Shown here in pieces: positions 55,542 to 64,000 of a DNA stretch of 64,000 nt (the first letter of the stretch is position 1; every line of letters begins with the position of its first letter). The notes under the pieces are model-generated. The model was not told where the DNA came from and searched no databases. It worked only from the letters and a program-made list of their open reading frames with translations. The position numbers were made by a program, and so were the translations under genes. This DNA comes from an uncultured Gammaproteobacteria bacterium. GTDB taxonomy: Bacteria > Pseudomonadota > Gammaproteobacteria > Pseudomonadales > Porticoccaceae. The DNA lies in contig CAJXQR010000007.1 in the NCBI GenBank assembly GCA_913058345.1, forward strand, positions 140,324 to 204,323. The letters run 5' to 3'.

Positions 55542-56942
55542 CTAAACGGTAATATTCGTCGCCATGTAAGCCTGCACTTTACTCAAATCATTGGCCTCGA
55601 CGTGGTAGCGCTCTTCGCGTTCAAAAAGATCTGCCATGTGATGAGGTAAAGCGGGACTTTCAGGGTAGCCCGCCTGCATGACCGCAGCAGGGAATTTCGC
55701 CGGATGGGCAGTGGCGAGGCAAATCATCGGTGTTGTCGCTGAGCGGCGGCACTGGCGACCGGCCTGCAGACCAATGGCCGAGTGGGGGTCGAGGAGGTAA
55801 TCGCTACTCTCATATTCGTCGCTAATTACCTGCAGTGTTTCCGCATCGTCGAGGCGATAGGAGCTAAAGACTTCACGCGCCTGTGCCAGTGCTGCAGGGT
55901 CGAGTTGCGTAATACGGCCGGCAGCCAGTGACGCCATCAGGCTGTCAATGGCGGCGCCGTCTTTACCGTAGAGATCGAACAACAGTCGTTCAAAATTACT
56001 CGACGTCATAATATCCATACTCGGCGACAAGCTGTGTTCGATGGGCTTTTTACTGTGGTCATTGGCGCTAATGCAGCGGTGCAGTATGTCATTGGCATTG
56101 GTGCCAATCACTAGCTGCTCAACCGGCAAGCCCATACCACGGGCTAAATAGCCGGCAAAAATATCACCAAAATTACCCGTGGGCACAGCGAAAGATACGG
56201 GCCGGTGAGGGCCTCCCACAGAGAGGGCCGCCCAAAAGTAGTAGACAATTTGCGCCATGATGCGCGCCCAGTTAATCGAGTTCACCGCTACCAGTTGACG
56301 ACCATCAGGCAGAAAGGACTGATTGCCAAAGCTGGCTTTGACCATATTCTGGCAGTCATCAAAATTGCCTTCAACGGCGATATTGTGAATGTTATCGCTC
56401 ATCACCGTGGTCATTTGGCGACGCTGTACATCGGAGACTCGGCCATGGGGGTGGAGAATAAAAATATCAATATTCTTACAGCGCCGGCAGCCTTCTATCG
56501 CCGCTGAGCCGGTGTCGCCGGAAGTAGCCCCCATAATCACCACTTTTTGGCCGCGCTTGTCGAGAATATAGTCGAGCAGGTGACCGAGAAACTGCAGGGC
56601 AAAATCTTTAAAGGCTAAGGTCGGGCCGTGAAAGAGCTCTAGCACCCACTCGTTGTGGCCGCTCTGTATCAGGGGTGCGACGGCGCGATGACGAAAGTCA
56701 CTATAAGAGGCGTCAATAATGCCCTTTAAATCAGCGGCCGGAATAGCGCCGTCGACAAAGGGGGAAATCACCTGAAGGGCCAGCTCGTTATAGGGCAGAC
56801 CTGCCCAGGAGGCGATCTCTTCACGACTGAACTGGGGCAGAGTTTGTGGCACGAATAGGCCGCCATCCGGCGCCAAGCCCGTCAAAACCACCTCTTCAAA
56901 AGGCAGCGCAGGAGCCTGACCACGGGTACTAATATATTTCAC
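55542..56942 (-). CDS. thrC: Threonine synthase
   Basis: This 466-residue PLP enzyme converts O-phosphohomoserine to threonine. 'MKYISTRGQAPALPFEEVVL' is the usual start. The PLP lysine lies in 'FHGPTLAFKDFALQFLGHLL', the phosphate loop in 'IMGATSGDTGSAAIEGCR', and 'VPTGNFGDIFAGYLARGMGL' is the glycine-rich region. Following hom and preceding recJ, it completes the threonine branch. Confidence 0.95.
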   Translation of the reverse strand: MKYISTRGQAPALPFEEVVLTGLAPDGGLFVPQTLPQFSREEIASWAGLPYNELALQVISPFVDGAIPAADLKGIIDASYSDFRHRAVAPLIQSGHNEWVLELFHGPTLAFKDFALQFLGHLLDYILDKRGQKVVIMGATSGDTGSAAIEGCRRCKNIDIFILHPHGRVSDVQRRQMTTVMSDNIHNIAVEGNFDDCQNMVKASFGNQSFLPDGRQLVAVNSINWARIMAQIVYYFWAALSVGGPHRPVSFAVPTGNFGDIFAGYLARGMGLPVEQLVIGTNANDILHRCISANDHSKKPIEHSLSPSMDIMTSSNFERLLFDLYGKDGAAIDSLMASLAAGRITQLDPAALAQAREVFSSYRLDDAETLQVISDEYESSDYLLDPHSAIGLQAGRQCRRSATTPMICLATAHPAKFPAAVMQAGYPESPALPHHMADLFEREERYHVEANDLSKVQAYMATNITV

Positions 56943-57016
56943 GTTTTGACCTTCTTTTGACCTTCTACAGAACCATTGGGAACTGAGTTAATCGCAATTA
57001 ACGCAGCCGCTGTTAT

Positions 57017-58324
57017 TTATGCATCGAGGCTGTCGAGACGAATCGTCACCATGGGGCCATTCGCAGAAGGCAGAGCTTCAATTTCCTCAACCGCAGCCCG
57101 CAAATTCTTTTCACGTGTAGCACTGGTGAGCATAATCAAGGGCACATCGCTAGCACCGGCACGTGGCTCTTTCTGAATAATAGCCTCTATACTGATGCCC
57201 CGCTGGCTCATAATTTGCGCCACGCTAGACAGAACACCGGGCTGATCGAGCACCGAGGCACGCAGGTAATAAGCGCTTTCAATGTCGTTAATATCGAGCA
57301 CACCGGGGTCTACAATTGTCTCGCTGGCAAAGCCCAGCGCAGACACACAATTTTCAGCGGCAGAACCGATGCTGCGCGCGACATCAACGATATCAGCAAT
57401 CACGGCAGAAGCCGTCGGCTCTGCGCCCGCACCCGGACCATAGTATAAAGTCGGGCCAACGGCATCGCCTTTAACCATCACCGCATTCATCACGCCGTTG
57501 ACCTGGGCAATTAAGCGACGCTCGGGGATTAATGTAGGGTGAACACGTAGCTCAACACCCCCTTCTCGTTGTTTCGCGATGCCTAAGTGCTTAATACGAT
57601 AACCGAGCTCTTCGGCGTACACCACATCCTCGGGCTGAATCTCGGTAATGCCCTCGGTAAATACCGCATCGAAACGCAAGGGCATACCAAAGGCGATGGC
57701 AGCAAGAATGACCAGTTTGTGAGCGGCATCAGTGCCCTCAACATCGAACGCGGGGTCCGCCTCGGCATAACCCAATACCTGTGCTTCAACTAGCACATCG
57801 GCAAAATCACGGCCTTTGTCACGCATTTCGGTGAGAATAAAGTTGCCGGTGCCATTAATAATGCCTGCCAACCATTCAATTTTATTCGCCGAAAGCCCTT
57901 CCCGCAGGGCTTTAATAATGGGAATACCACCGGCGACGCCAGCTTCATAAGCAACACAAACCCCTTGCTTCTGGGCGGCGGCAAAAATCTCGTTACCGTA
58001 TTCGGCAATCAGGGCTTTGTTGGCGGTGACAACGTGCTTGCCATTGGCAATAGCCTGCAATACCAGCTCTTTCGCCGTGGTAGTGCCACCAATCAGTTCA
58101 ACAACAATATCGACATCGGGGCGACGGGTAAGAGCGAAAATATCGCGCTCGACGGACACTTGGGAGGTATCGCAGTTCGCATTGTCACGACGGGCGCCAA
58201 CTGCCGTTACTTTAATGTCGCAACCCGCTCGTGCATTAATCAAGCCGGCATTTCGAGCCAGAACATTAAACGTGCCGCTACCGACGGTACCCAGACCACA
58301 AATCCCAATATTGACTGACTTCAA
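57017..58324 (-). CDS. hom: Homoserine dehydrogenase
   Basis: This 435-residue NAD(P)-dependent enzyme makes homoserine from aspartate semialdehyde. The nucleotide-binding motif is 'IGICGLGTVGSGTFNVL'. The catalytic part holds 'GVAGGIPIIKALREGLSANK', 'GIINGTGNFILTEMRDKG' and 'EADPAFDVEGTDAAHKLVIL'. The C-terminal ACT domain ('LDQPGVLSSVAQIMSQRGIS') allows threonine feedback control. A 74-bp gap separates it from thrC, with no clear attenuator. Confidence 0.95.
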   Translation of the reverse strand: MKSVNIGICGLGTVGSGTFNVLARNAGLINARAGCDIKVTAVGARRDNANCDTSQVSVERDIFALTRRPDVDIVVELIGGTTTAKELVLQAIANGKHVVTANKALIAEYGNEIFAAAQKQGVCVAYEAGVAGGIPIIKALREGLSANKIEWLAGIINGTGNFILTEMRDKGRDFADVLVEAQVLGYAEADPAFDVEGTDAAHKLVILAAIAFGMPLRFDAVFTEGITEIQPEDVVYAEELGYRIKHLGIAKQREGGVELRVHPTLIPERRLIAQVNGVMNAVMVKGDAVGPTLYYGPGAGAEPTASAVIADIVDVARSIGSAAENCVSALGFASETIVDPGVLDINDIESAYYLRASVLDQPGVLSSVAQIMSQRGISIEAIIQKEPRAGASDVPLIMLTSATREKNLRAAVEEIEALPSANGPMVTIRLDSLDA

Positions 58325-58346
58325 GGAGTCTCCGCCTGCAGTTAAT

Positions 58347-58375
58347 AAAAAAAGAGGGCCACCTTAATGGCGGCC
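58347..58375 (-). terminator. Intrinsic terminator downstream of dsbC
   Basis: On the minus strand GGCCGCC-ATTAA-GGTGGCC (one G-T pair) is followed by CTCTTTTTTT. It lies between dsbC and hom, so dsbC transcripts would end here and hom needs its own promoter. Confidence 0.75.
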
Positions 58376-58409
58376 ATGCCGAGTGTCAACGGGCGACGGT
58401 ATTCTTAGG

Positions 58410-59201
58410 CTAGCGACGCCCGCTGTCGATGCCCAGCACTCGGGCGAGGTCGGCCGCAGGGCGGTAACCCGGTATCAGAGAGCCGTCTGCCAACACAATG
58501 GCCGGGGTGCCATTAACCCCCATTTGCTGTCCCAGCTTGTAGTGTTTTGCCACCGGGTTATCAGCACACACATTTTGTTCAATGTCCTTGCCGTTTTTCA
58601 ATGCCGTTAACGCCTCCTGGGGTTCATCAGCACACCAGGCCGAGGCTATTTTTTGATAAGAAGCGGAGTCAATGCCCGCTCGAGGAAAAGCCAGATAACG
58701 TACTTCAATGCCCATGGCATTGAGATCAGGCACTTCTTTATGCAGTTTTCGACAATAACCACAGTCAACATCGGTAAACACGTTGACGACACCTTTAACG
58801 GGCGTTTGCGGCGAGAAGACAAGCATGTCTTTCAGAGGAATATCGGCCAACAGGTCTTTGCGCACGGCCGCTAAAGCCTGCTCTTTCAGGTTAATAAAGC
58901 GACCCTTGCCAACCTGATAAAGGTCGCCATCAAAAAAGAACTCGCCTTCATTGTAGACATAAAGCAGGGGGCCATTCTCTACCTGCACCATTGATATGCC
59001 CGCGATAGGGCTCGCCTGAATATCGCCGTAATTCAGATCAGGGCGCGCCGAACGTAGGCTCGCCAAAATACGCGCCTTGCGCTCAGCACTCACTTCGCCC
59101 GCGCTATTACCTTGCTCCGCTGCCCACAGCGGTTGAACAACACAAGCCATAATGATGCCGACGACGGTGAAGCGTTGCAATTTTGTTATCAACCGCCTCA
59201 C
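58410..59201 (-). CDS. dsbC: Periplasmic disulfide isomerase DsbC
   Basis: It encodes 263 residues from GTG 59201 with AGAGGT 6 nt upstream, giving a good signal peptide (MRRLITKLQRF...ACVVQPLWAA); a longer frame to 59243 exists. The N-terminal dimerisation domain ('SPIAGISMVQVENGPLLYVY') is followed by a thioredoxin domain with CxxC in 'VFTDVDCGYCRKLHKEV' and the second Cys pair ('SAWCADE', 'QNVCADN'). 'MGVNGTPAIVLADGSLIPGY' carries the cis-Pro. It shuffles wrong disulfides. Confidence 0.92.
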   Translation of the reverse strand: MRRLITKLQRFTVVGIIMACVVQPLWAAEQGNSAGEVSAERKARILASLRSARPDLNYGDIQASPIAGISMVQVENGPLLYVYNEGEFFFDGDLYQVGKGRFINLKEQALAAVRKDLLADIPLKDMLVFSPQTPVKGVVNVFTDVDCGYCRKLHKEVPDLNAMGIEVRYLAFPRAGIDSASYQKIASAWCADEPQEALTALKNGKDIEQNVCADNPVAKHYKLGQQMGVNGTPAIVLADGSLIPGYRPAADLARVLGIDSGRR

Positions 59202-59386
59202 CGTATTACCTCTACATTCTTTGTACATAAACCAGTACTCCACTTTTTACTCTTTTTAAAGGCGGCCATTGGATGACCTGGGCTACCCTCTGTTTTCTAC
59301 CTCGATGACCACAAGGAGCCCTGGAAGCGGGCAACGTGGATTTAAACTGCCAGATACACGCTTATAACGTGTTCAAAAGCTCCCCG

Positions 59387-60286
59387 CTAGGCTCTGGGGT
59401 GGTGCTTAGCATGTAATTCCTGCATACGTGCCTTGGCAACATGGGTATAAATCTGGGTGGTGGATAAATCACTATGACCCAATAGAAGCTGAACCACCCG
59501 CAAATCTGCGCCATGATTCAATAAGTGCGTCGCAAAGGCGTGACGCAAGGTGTGCGGAGATAGAGCCTCCTCAATGCCCGCCACGCTGGCCCAATGCTTC
59601 AGTCGGTGCCAGAAAGTCTGGCGCGTCATACCCCGGCCGCGCTGACTGGGAAAGAGCACTTCGCTAGCCTTCATACCCAATAACTCGGGGCGGGCGTGGT
59701 GCAAATAACGCCCCAGCCAATCGAGAGCTTCCTCACCCACGGGTACCAGACGCTCTTTGGTACCCTTGCCAATGACCCGCACAACACCCTGGCGAAGATT
59801 GACCTGGCTCACTGTCAAAGCCACCAACTCGGACACCCTAAGGCCGGTCGCATAAAGTAATTCGATCATAGTCTTGTCACGCAGACCGATAGATGTTTCT
59901 AGGTCAGGCGCCAATAACAGCTTATCGACTTCCGCTTCACTCAAGCTCATCGGTAGTGGCTGGCCCAGCTTGGGGCTGGGGATGTTGGCAGTGGGGTTCA
60001 CACTAATCTGTTTTTCCCGCAGCCAGTAGAGATAAAAACCCCGCAAACAGGAAAGTGAGCGCGCAGCTGAGCGGGCACTCCTTGGCGGACTTAAGCGGTA
60101 AGCTATATAGTCTCGAACCAGGGCGTTACTGGCTGACATCAATGTTGAACCTTGAGGCACCAACCAGTGGCTAAAGGCTAACAGGTCACGGCGATAAGAC
60201 TCGCGCGTGTTGTCGCTCAAACCCTTTTCCAACCACAGCGCGTCAATGTATTTATCGATGCGCTGCTCATCCGTCGTCATACTCAT
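59387..60286 (-). CDS. xerD: Site-specific tyrosine recombinase XerD
   Basis: It encodes 299 residues from ATG 60286; a longer frame to 60412 runs into the rplS terminator. The N-terminal SAM-like domain has 'YIDALWLEKGLSDNTRESYR'. Catalytic residues are Arg in 'LLYATGLRVSELVAL', Lys in the 'VIGKGTKERLVPVG' hairpin, His/Arg in 'LSPHTLRHAFATHLL', His in 'LLGHSDLSTTQIYTHV' and Tyr in the same block. With XerC it resolves chromosome dimers at dif. Its position between rplS and dsbC is conserved. Confidence 0.95.
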   Translation of the reverse strand: MSMTTDEQRIDKYIDALWLEKGLSDNTRESYRRDLLAFSHWLVPQGSTLMSASNALVRDYIAYRLSPPRSARSAARSLSCLRGFYLYWLREKQISVNPTANIPSPKLGQPLPMSLSEAEVDKLLLAPDLETSIGLRDKTMIELLYATGLRVSELVALTVSQVNLRQGVVRVIGKGTKERLVPVGEEALDWLGRYLHHARPELLGMKASEVLFPSQRGRGMTRQTFWHRLKHWASVAGIEEALSPHTLRHAFATHLLNHGADLRVVQLLLGHSDLSTTQIYTHVAKARMQELHAKHHPRA

Positions 60287-60401
60287 GGGCTGAGTGTAGT
60301 GGTTCGGCGCTACTGCTGTAAATGTAATTAAGCGCTGACGGCAACCCTCACACGGCAAGGACAGCGCTACCAAGCCAACGGGCACGCAAACAGGCACAAA
60401 A

Positions 60402-60421
60402 AAGGCGGCCAAAGCCGCCTT
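60402..60421 (-). terminator. Intrinsic terminator of the rpsP-rimM-trmD-rplS operon
   Basis: On the minus strand AAGGCGGC-TTTG-GCCGCCTT is followed by TTTTGTG (a run of six T including the stem end). It lies 20 bp after the rplS stop. Confidence 0.88.
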
Positions 60422-60441
60422 CTTGACATCGCAGAAAACGC

Positions 60442-60795
60442 TTAGGCCAGCTTTTCCTTGATTCGTGCTGCCTTGCCCGACAGTTCACGTAAATAGTACA
60501 ACTTGGCCTGACGAACGTCACCGCGACGCTTAACAGCAATGCTGTCAATCGCCTTACTGTAAGTCTGAAAAGTACGCTCAACACCAACGCCGCTAGAAAT
60601 TTTGCGCACGGTGAAGGCTGAGTTGATACCACGGTTGCGCTTGCCGATCACGACCCCTTCAAAAGCCTGCAGACGCTCGCGATCTCCCTCACGAACTTTG
60701 ACCTGAACAACAAGGGTATCACCGGCGCTAAACGAGGGGATTTCTTTACCCATTTGCTCCGCTTCAAGTTCAGCAATAATTTTGTTTTTGCTCAT
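60442..60795 (-). CDS. rplS: 50S ribosomal protein L19
   Basis: It encodes 117 residues: '[20 protein letters not shown]', '[20 protein letters not shown]', '[20 protein letters not shown]' then [12 protein letters not shown], ending '[16 protein letters not shown]'. Full-length and typical. It lies at the 30S-50S interface. Last gene of the operon, followed by a strong terminator. Confidence 0.97.
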   Translation of the reverse strand: MSKNKIIAELEAEQMGKEIPSFSAGDTLVVQVKVREGDRERLQAFEGVVIGKRNRGINSAFTVRKISSGVGVERTFQTYSKAIDSIAVKRRGDVRQAKLYYLRELSGKAARIKEKLA

Positions 60796-60954
60796 GTCCA
60801 GCTCCTGATAACTCTCTATAGTACGGCTTCACAGCCGGGTTAATGTCGCCAACAAGTTGCTGTAGAACCCGCAATTGTTGTTAAATTTTTGACGCAATGT
60901 TGCTATTCGTTACTTGCATTTTCCCAAGAGCGGCTCTAAAACACCCTCCCCGGC

Positions 60955-61716
60955 CTACTTTTTTAAGGTCTCATCCAATAGGGTCTCATCCAATATTGTC
61001 GCCTGCTCTTCCGTCAATGTGGCATCAGCCAACAGGTCCGGTCGTCTCAGTCGCGTTCTCAATAAAGAGCGTTGCAAACGCCAGCGCCGTATTCTGTCAT
61101 GGTTTCCCGAAAGTAATACATCGGGCACTGCCATACCTTCATAAACTTCAGGCCGCGTGTAGTGCTCACAGTCAAGCAAACCACCAACAAACGAGTCCTC
61201 TTCAGCCGATGCCTGGTGACCCAGTACACCCGGTAACTGCCTAAGCAGGGCATCCATCAGTACCATCGCCGGTAGCTCACCGCCGCTGAGCACATAGTCA
61301 CCAATCGACCACTCTTCATCAACTTCTAGCGACAATAAGCGCTCATCAATACCTTCATAGCGGCCGGCTACCAACACCAGGTTTTCTCTTCGCCCGGCAA
61401 AGCCGGCAACCGCCTGGTGTTTTAGTAATTGCCCCTGTGGCGACAAATACACCACTTTACAGGGGCCCTGCATCCAGGCCCTGGCCTGCGTTATGGCCTC
61501 GCGCAAAGGTTTCAAGGTCATGACCATACCCGGCCCTCCACCATAGGGCCTGTCATCAACACTGTGATGACGGTCGGTGGTGTAATCACGCGGGTTAAAA
61601 AAACCAAGCTCCACCAAACCTTTGCTGAGCGCTCGCCCCGTCACGCCGTAGTCCGTTACTGCTTTAAACATTTCGGGGAACAAAGTCACTAATGCTATTT
61701 TCACGGGCGATAACAC
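60955..61716 (-). CDS. trmD: tRNA (guanine37-N1)-methyltransferase
   Basis: This 253-residue SPOUT methyltransferase uses SAM to make m1G37. '[20 protein letters not shown]', '[20 protein letters not shown]', '[14 protein letters not shown]' and '[20 protein letters not shown]' (knot) are diagnostic. The C-terminus is slightly extended with a repeated '[16 protein letters not shown]'-like tail (a tandem duplication of about 12 bp near 60962-60998). Third gene of the rpsP operon. Confidence 0.96.
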   Translation of the reverse strand: MLSPVKIALVTLFPEMFKAVTDYGVTGRALSKGLVELGFFNPRDYTTDRHHSVDDRPYGGGPGMVMTLKPLREAITQARAWMQGPCKVVYLSPQGQLLKHQAVAGFAGRRENLVLVAGRYEGIDERLLSLEVDEEWSIGDYVLSGGELPAMVLMDALLRQLPGVLGHQASAEEDSFVGGLLDCEHYTRPEVYEGMAVPDVLLSGNHDRIRRWRLQRSLLRTRLRRPDLLADATLTEEQATILDETLLDETLKK

Positions 61717-61776
61717 CGCGATTGACCATCAGTCACTCTGACATTTCCCTCTGCTTTTATCAGCAAGCCGACAAAG

Positions 61777-62310
61777 CTAAAATTCTGGATCCCAGTCAAC
61801 GAGGATTTCCCCCTCGTCGGTATCAACCTTTAACAAGAACTGATCCACGTAGGGAATCAACCGCTCTCTCTGATCGATACTGTCACTGCTGCCTTTAACG
61901 ACGAGAACGTCATTCGCGCCAGTTTCGAGGAAACCCGACACTTCACCCAGCAGCACAAGCGTCTCGTCAACCCGGCTATATACCTTCAGCCCCTGAAGTT
62001 GATACCAATAGTGCTCACCGTCCTTGAGCGCATCAAACTGTTCACGCAACACACAAATCTCGAGACCTTTTAAAGCCTCGGCCTCGTTGCGATCATCAAT
62101 ACCGCACAAATGGGCGACGGTACCTTTACCTTGTACCCGAAAATCATCGGCTTCAAGCGTCTGCCAGCGGCCATTGATCTCAACCCGCCAGGGTGTATAG
62201 CTAAAGACATTCTCTACAGGCTGTGTGTAAGAGTGCACTTTCACCCAACCTTTAATACCGTGTGCGCCAGTAATCCGAGCCACCACTGCGTAATTGTCAG
62301 GTTTATCCAT
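61777..62310 (-). CDS. rimM: Ribosome maturation factor RimM
   Basis: It encodes 177 residues from ATG 62310; a GTG at 62328 gives six more. It has the RimM N-terminal domain ('VVARITGAHGIKGWVKVHSY', 'VENVFSYTPWRVEINGRWQT') and a PRC-barrel C-terminus ('YQLQGLKVYSRVDE', 'VKGSSDSIDQRERLIPYVDQ', ending 'GEILVDWDPEF'). It assists assembly of the 30S head with S19. Second gene of the operon. Confidence 0.94.
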   Translation of the reverse strand: MDKPDNYAVVARITGAHGIKGWVKVHSYTQPVENVFSYTPWRVEINGRWQTLEADDFRVQGKGTVAHLCGIDDRNEAEALKGLEICVLREQFDALKDGEHYWYQLQGLKVYSRVDETLVLLGEVSGFLETGANDVLVVKGSSDSIDQRERLIPYVDQFLLKVDTDEGEILVDWDPEF

Positions 62311-62360
62311 GCCTACACTAAAACCCACTTACCAGGCCCTGGTTAACAGCGGCCAAGAAA

Positions 62361-62612
62361 TCAGGCTGCGGCTTTAGCGGCCTTTTTCAACAAGCTAGCA
62401 ACACGCTCAGACAAAGTAGCGCCATTGCTCACCCAGTAATCAATACGTTCCTGATTAATGCGCAATGGCTCTTCCTGCCCGCGGGCCAAAGGATTAAAAA
62501 AGCCAACGCGCTCAATATAGCGACCATCCCGTGAACGGCGGCTATCACTAACCGTTAAATGGTAGAAAGGGCGTTTTTTTGAACCACCACGTGCCAGACG
62601 TATTGTGACCAT
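62361..62612 (-). CDS. rpsP: 30S ribosomal protein S16
   Basis: It encodes 83 residues: '[20 protein letters not shown]', '[20 protein letters not shown]' and '[20 protein letters not shown]'. Full-length. First gene of the rpsP-rimM-trmD-rplS operon, whose promoter should lie just right of 62612. Confidence 0.97.
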   Translation of the reverse strand: MVTIRLARGGSKKRPFYHLTVSDSRRSRDGRYIERVGFFNPLARGQEEPLRINQERIDYWVSNGATLSERVASLLKKAAKAAA

Positions 62613-63715
62613 GAACTGTGTTTTCCTGTTTTTTACCGGGCTAATTGTGCCGGGGTAAGTCTACCGGGGGCAAATACCCATCCGGCCGTACATTGCGCGG
62701 GGCTCGGTTAATAAAACATCGGCGACACCTTAGTAAAAGATGCAGCAAAACCACTCACAGCCCTACGGAAAGGCGCGATATTTTACGTTAATTATTGACT
62801 AATGAAAACCACCTGTAGTGAACAATTTACAAATACTCATTATCAAGCTTAAGTCCCCCTAACAAAACCGCCCGAAAAAGGCCACACAAACAACCCAAGC
62901 TCAGGAGCCAAATACCCCTACAGGTCTACCCGAACACCGCGCAAACAGCACTATTATCAACTGCCAGGTATCAATATGTAGATCCCGCCCTCAATGGCCA
63001 AACCATAACATCCCTTTCTTTAAACCATCACCAAAGCTCAAGCTATCAATACCAGCGCTATCTACGATGGTGTCGATGCCACCCGCTCCGGTAAACACAG
63101 TGCTTAATACACCAACCGAGACGGCAATTTCAGTGGATACAGCGAGCCCGAAGACACCATAGAGCTGAGCAGCTGTTAATTAATCACCCGTCTCAAATTC
63201 AAAAACGTCGACCAAAAAGCAACTTCGACCCCATAGCGTTTTCAAAGGCGATGCCCACCGAATACAACACATGATCAGCCCCTAACCGGTGACTTTACAG
63301 ACGCCGAATCCAGACACAGCCCTAAGCACTCAAAGCTTAAATTCTCAACTACTAACAACGACACCAACCGCTGAGCACTGCAATCTAAAACAGCCACCTA
63401 TTGCGTCGAGGTTACAATCTCCACGGAGATAGGCTTCAAGGATGCCCCATTCCGGGTTCTGGCATTTATTTTATACAACGTAAGCACTTTAGGCATGGAG
63501 CGATAAAGGCATCCAACTTTGCTCCTTATTAGCATCAACGGAATAAACTTGATTGCATAACTTCACAGTAAAAATCACAAGCTGGCAGCGCTCAAATCAC
63601 AAATCAAAGACTTGAGCCCATTTTTTCTCGAGCATAGACCAAATCCTGAAAATCTTTTGCGCGGCTGGCCACGGTAGTGTTCGATTCATTCCCTTCAGTT
63701 TGTTCTGTCAAGATA
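62613..63715. other. Long region without an intact gene
   Basis: About 1.1 kb without a supported CDS. Its left side must hold the rpsP operon promoter. A decayed coding segment may lie at about 63040-63180 (plus-strand reading 'AIYDGVDATRSGKHSA', stop, then 'YTNRDGNFSGYSEPEDTIEL'), interrupted by stops and not assignable. Codon-like periodicity fades to the right, and no repeats stand out. Confidence 0.4.
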
Positions 63716-63952
63716 CTACTCCTTGTTATCTCTATAATGCTTAAGTACTTTACTGGTTTTTTGGCGCAGCAGAATCACCGGGTTAGCAATAACACCCGCG
63801 CCCATAATCACATAAAGAAGTGCCCAAAATAAAAGTCCAGGAATGCTTTCAACCATGCCGCCTAAGAAATGAAGAGGTTCAGTAATTGGCACAGTTTGCC
63901 CCCGTAGATAACACCACCAAAACACGAAAACCACTGCGCATATGGATAAAAG
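63716..63952 (-). CDS. Partial membrane protein at the contig end
   Basis: Real sequence ends at 63952, so the N-terminus is missing. The visible part (about 78 residues) has 'LLSICAVVFVFWWCYLRGQT' and 'SIPGLLFWALLYVIMGAGVI' as TM helices, then a basic tail ('LLRQKTSKVLKHYRDNK'). No family recognised. Any predicted start 'MYKRQ' is translated adapter, not biology. Confidence 0.5.
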   Translation of the reverse strand, partial: LLSICAVVFVFWWCYLRGQTVPITEPLHFLGGMVESIPGLLFWALLYVIMGAGVIANPVILLRQKTSKVLKHYRDNKE

Positions 63953-64000
63953 CTGTCTCTTATACACATCTCCGAGCCCACGAGACCGTACTAGATCTCG
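63953..64000. other. Illumina Nextera adapter and index (sequencing artefact)
   Basis: CTGTCTCTTATACACATCT (63953-63971) is the Nextera mosaic-end complement. It is followed by CCGAGCCCACGAGAC (63972-63986), the read-2 adapter, then CGTACTAG (63987-63994), which equals i7 index N702, and ATCTCG (63995-64000), the start of the P7 side. The order is exactly that of a read-through library molecule, so these 48 bases are not genomic. Confidence 0.97.

Overview
The window is Gammaproteobacterial DNA. Its right part carries the order recJ-thrC-hom-dsbC-xerD-rplS-trmD-rimM-rpsP on one strand, as in Pseudomonas and relatives. Together with acyl-CoA catabolism genes, large TonB receptors and a DUF3526 exporter family, this suggests a marine Cellvibrionales/Spongiibacteraceae-like bacterium; the genus is inference. 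The last 48 bases are Illumina Nextera adapter, so the window ends at a contig end.

Region 1 (1-9181) is an AT-rich genomic island built on a tRNA-Phe attachment site. Two imperfect copies of the tRNA-Phe 3' half (338-383 and 9135-9181), each preceded by about 115 bp of further similarity, mark the right ends of two stacked elements. The left element shows only the start of a KAP NTPase. The right element is a gene-cassette array without an integron integrase in view (CALIN-like), read on the minus strand: a small unknown gene, an attC site, an FRG-DUF262 two-gene unit, an attC site, a lipoprotein gene, a DUF1330 gene and another attC site. Insertion sequences have broken it up. An IS1182-type element sits exactly in the core of an attC site with a 3-bp duplication, and an IS3 element sits inside that element. 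A decayed IS30 and the end of another IS, also abutting an attC core, complete the picture. The FRG-DUF262 pair is the best candidate for an uncharacterised (perhaps defence) system.

Region 2 (9182-25400) holds two paralogous modules, each made of a TonB-dependent receptor, two DUF3526-type ABC-2 permeases and one ABC ATPase. They flank a MacA/MacB-like (PvdR/PvdT-like) pair and a broken fragment resembling a PvdE/SyrD cyclic-peptide exporter. The layout recalls siderophore export and uptake loci, but no biosynthetic gene is visible.

Region 3 (25700-44000) is accessory metabolism: a VOC protein, a sulfotransferase, a universal stress protein, a SulP anion transporter, an acyl-CoA ligase, two acyl-CoA dehydrogenases, a CaiB-type CoA-transferase, two SDRs, a 2OG-Fe(II) oxygenase, an HEAGH peptidase-like protein, a double-hotdog-like protein, a Ddn-like reductase and several DUF membrane or envelope proteins. 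One acyl-CoA dehydrogenase gene has seven ACAG repeats where its ribosome-binding site should be.

Region 4 (44300-62612) is core chromosome: an ABC-F ATPase, ttcA, a DUF547 protein, bioA, trpS, a CueR-like regulator with a metal permease, a Nudix hydrolase, a DUF465 protein, then recJ through rpsP. Region 5 (62613-63952) is mostly non-coding, with a contig-end membrane-protein fragment before the adapter.
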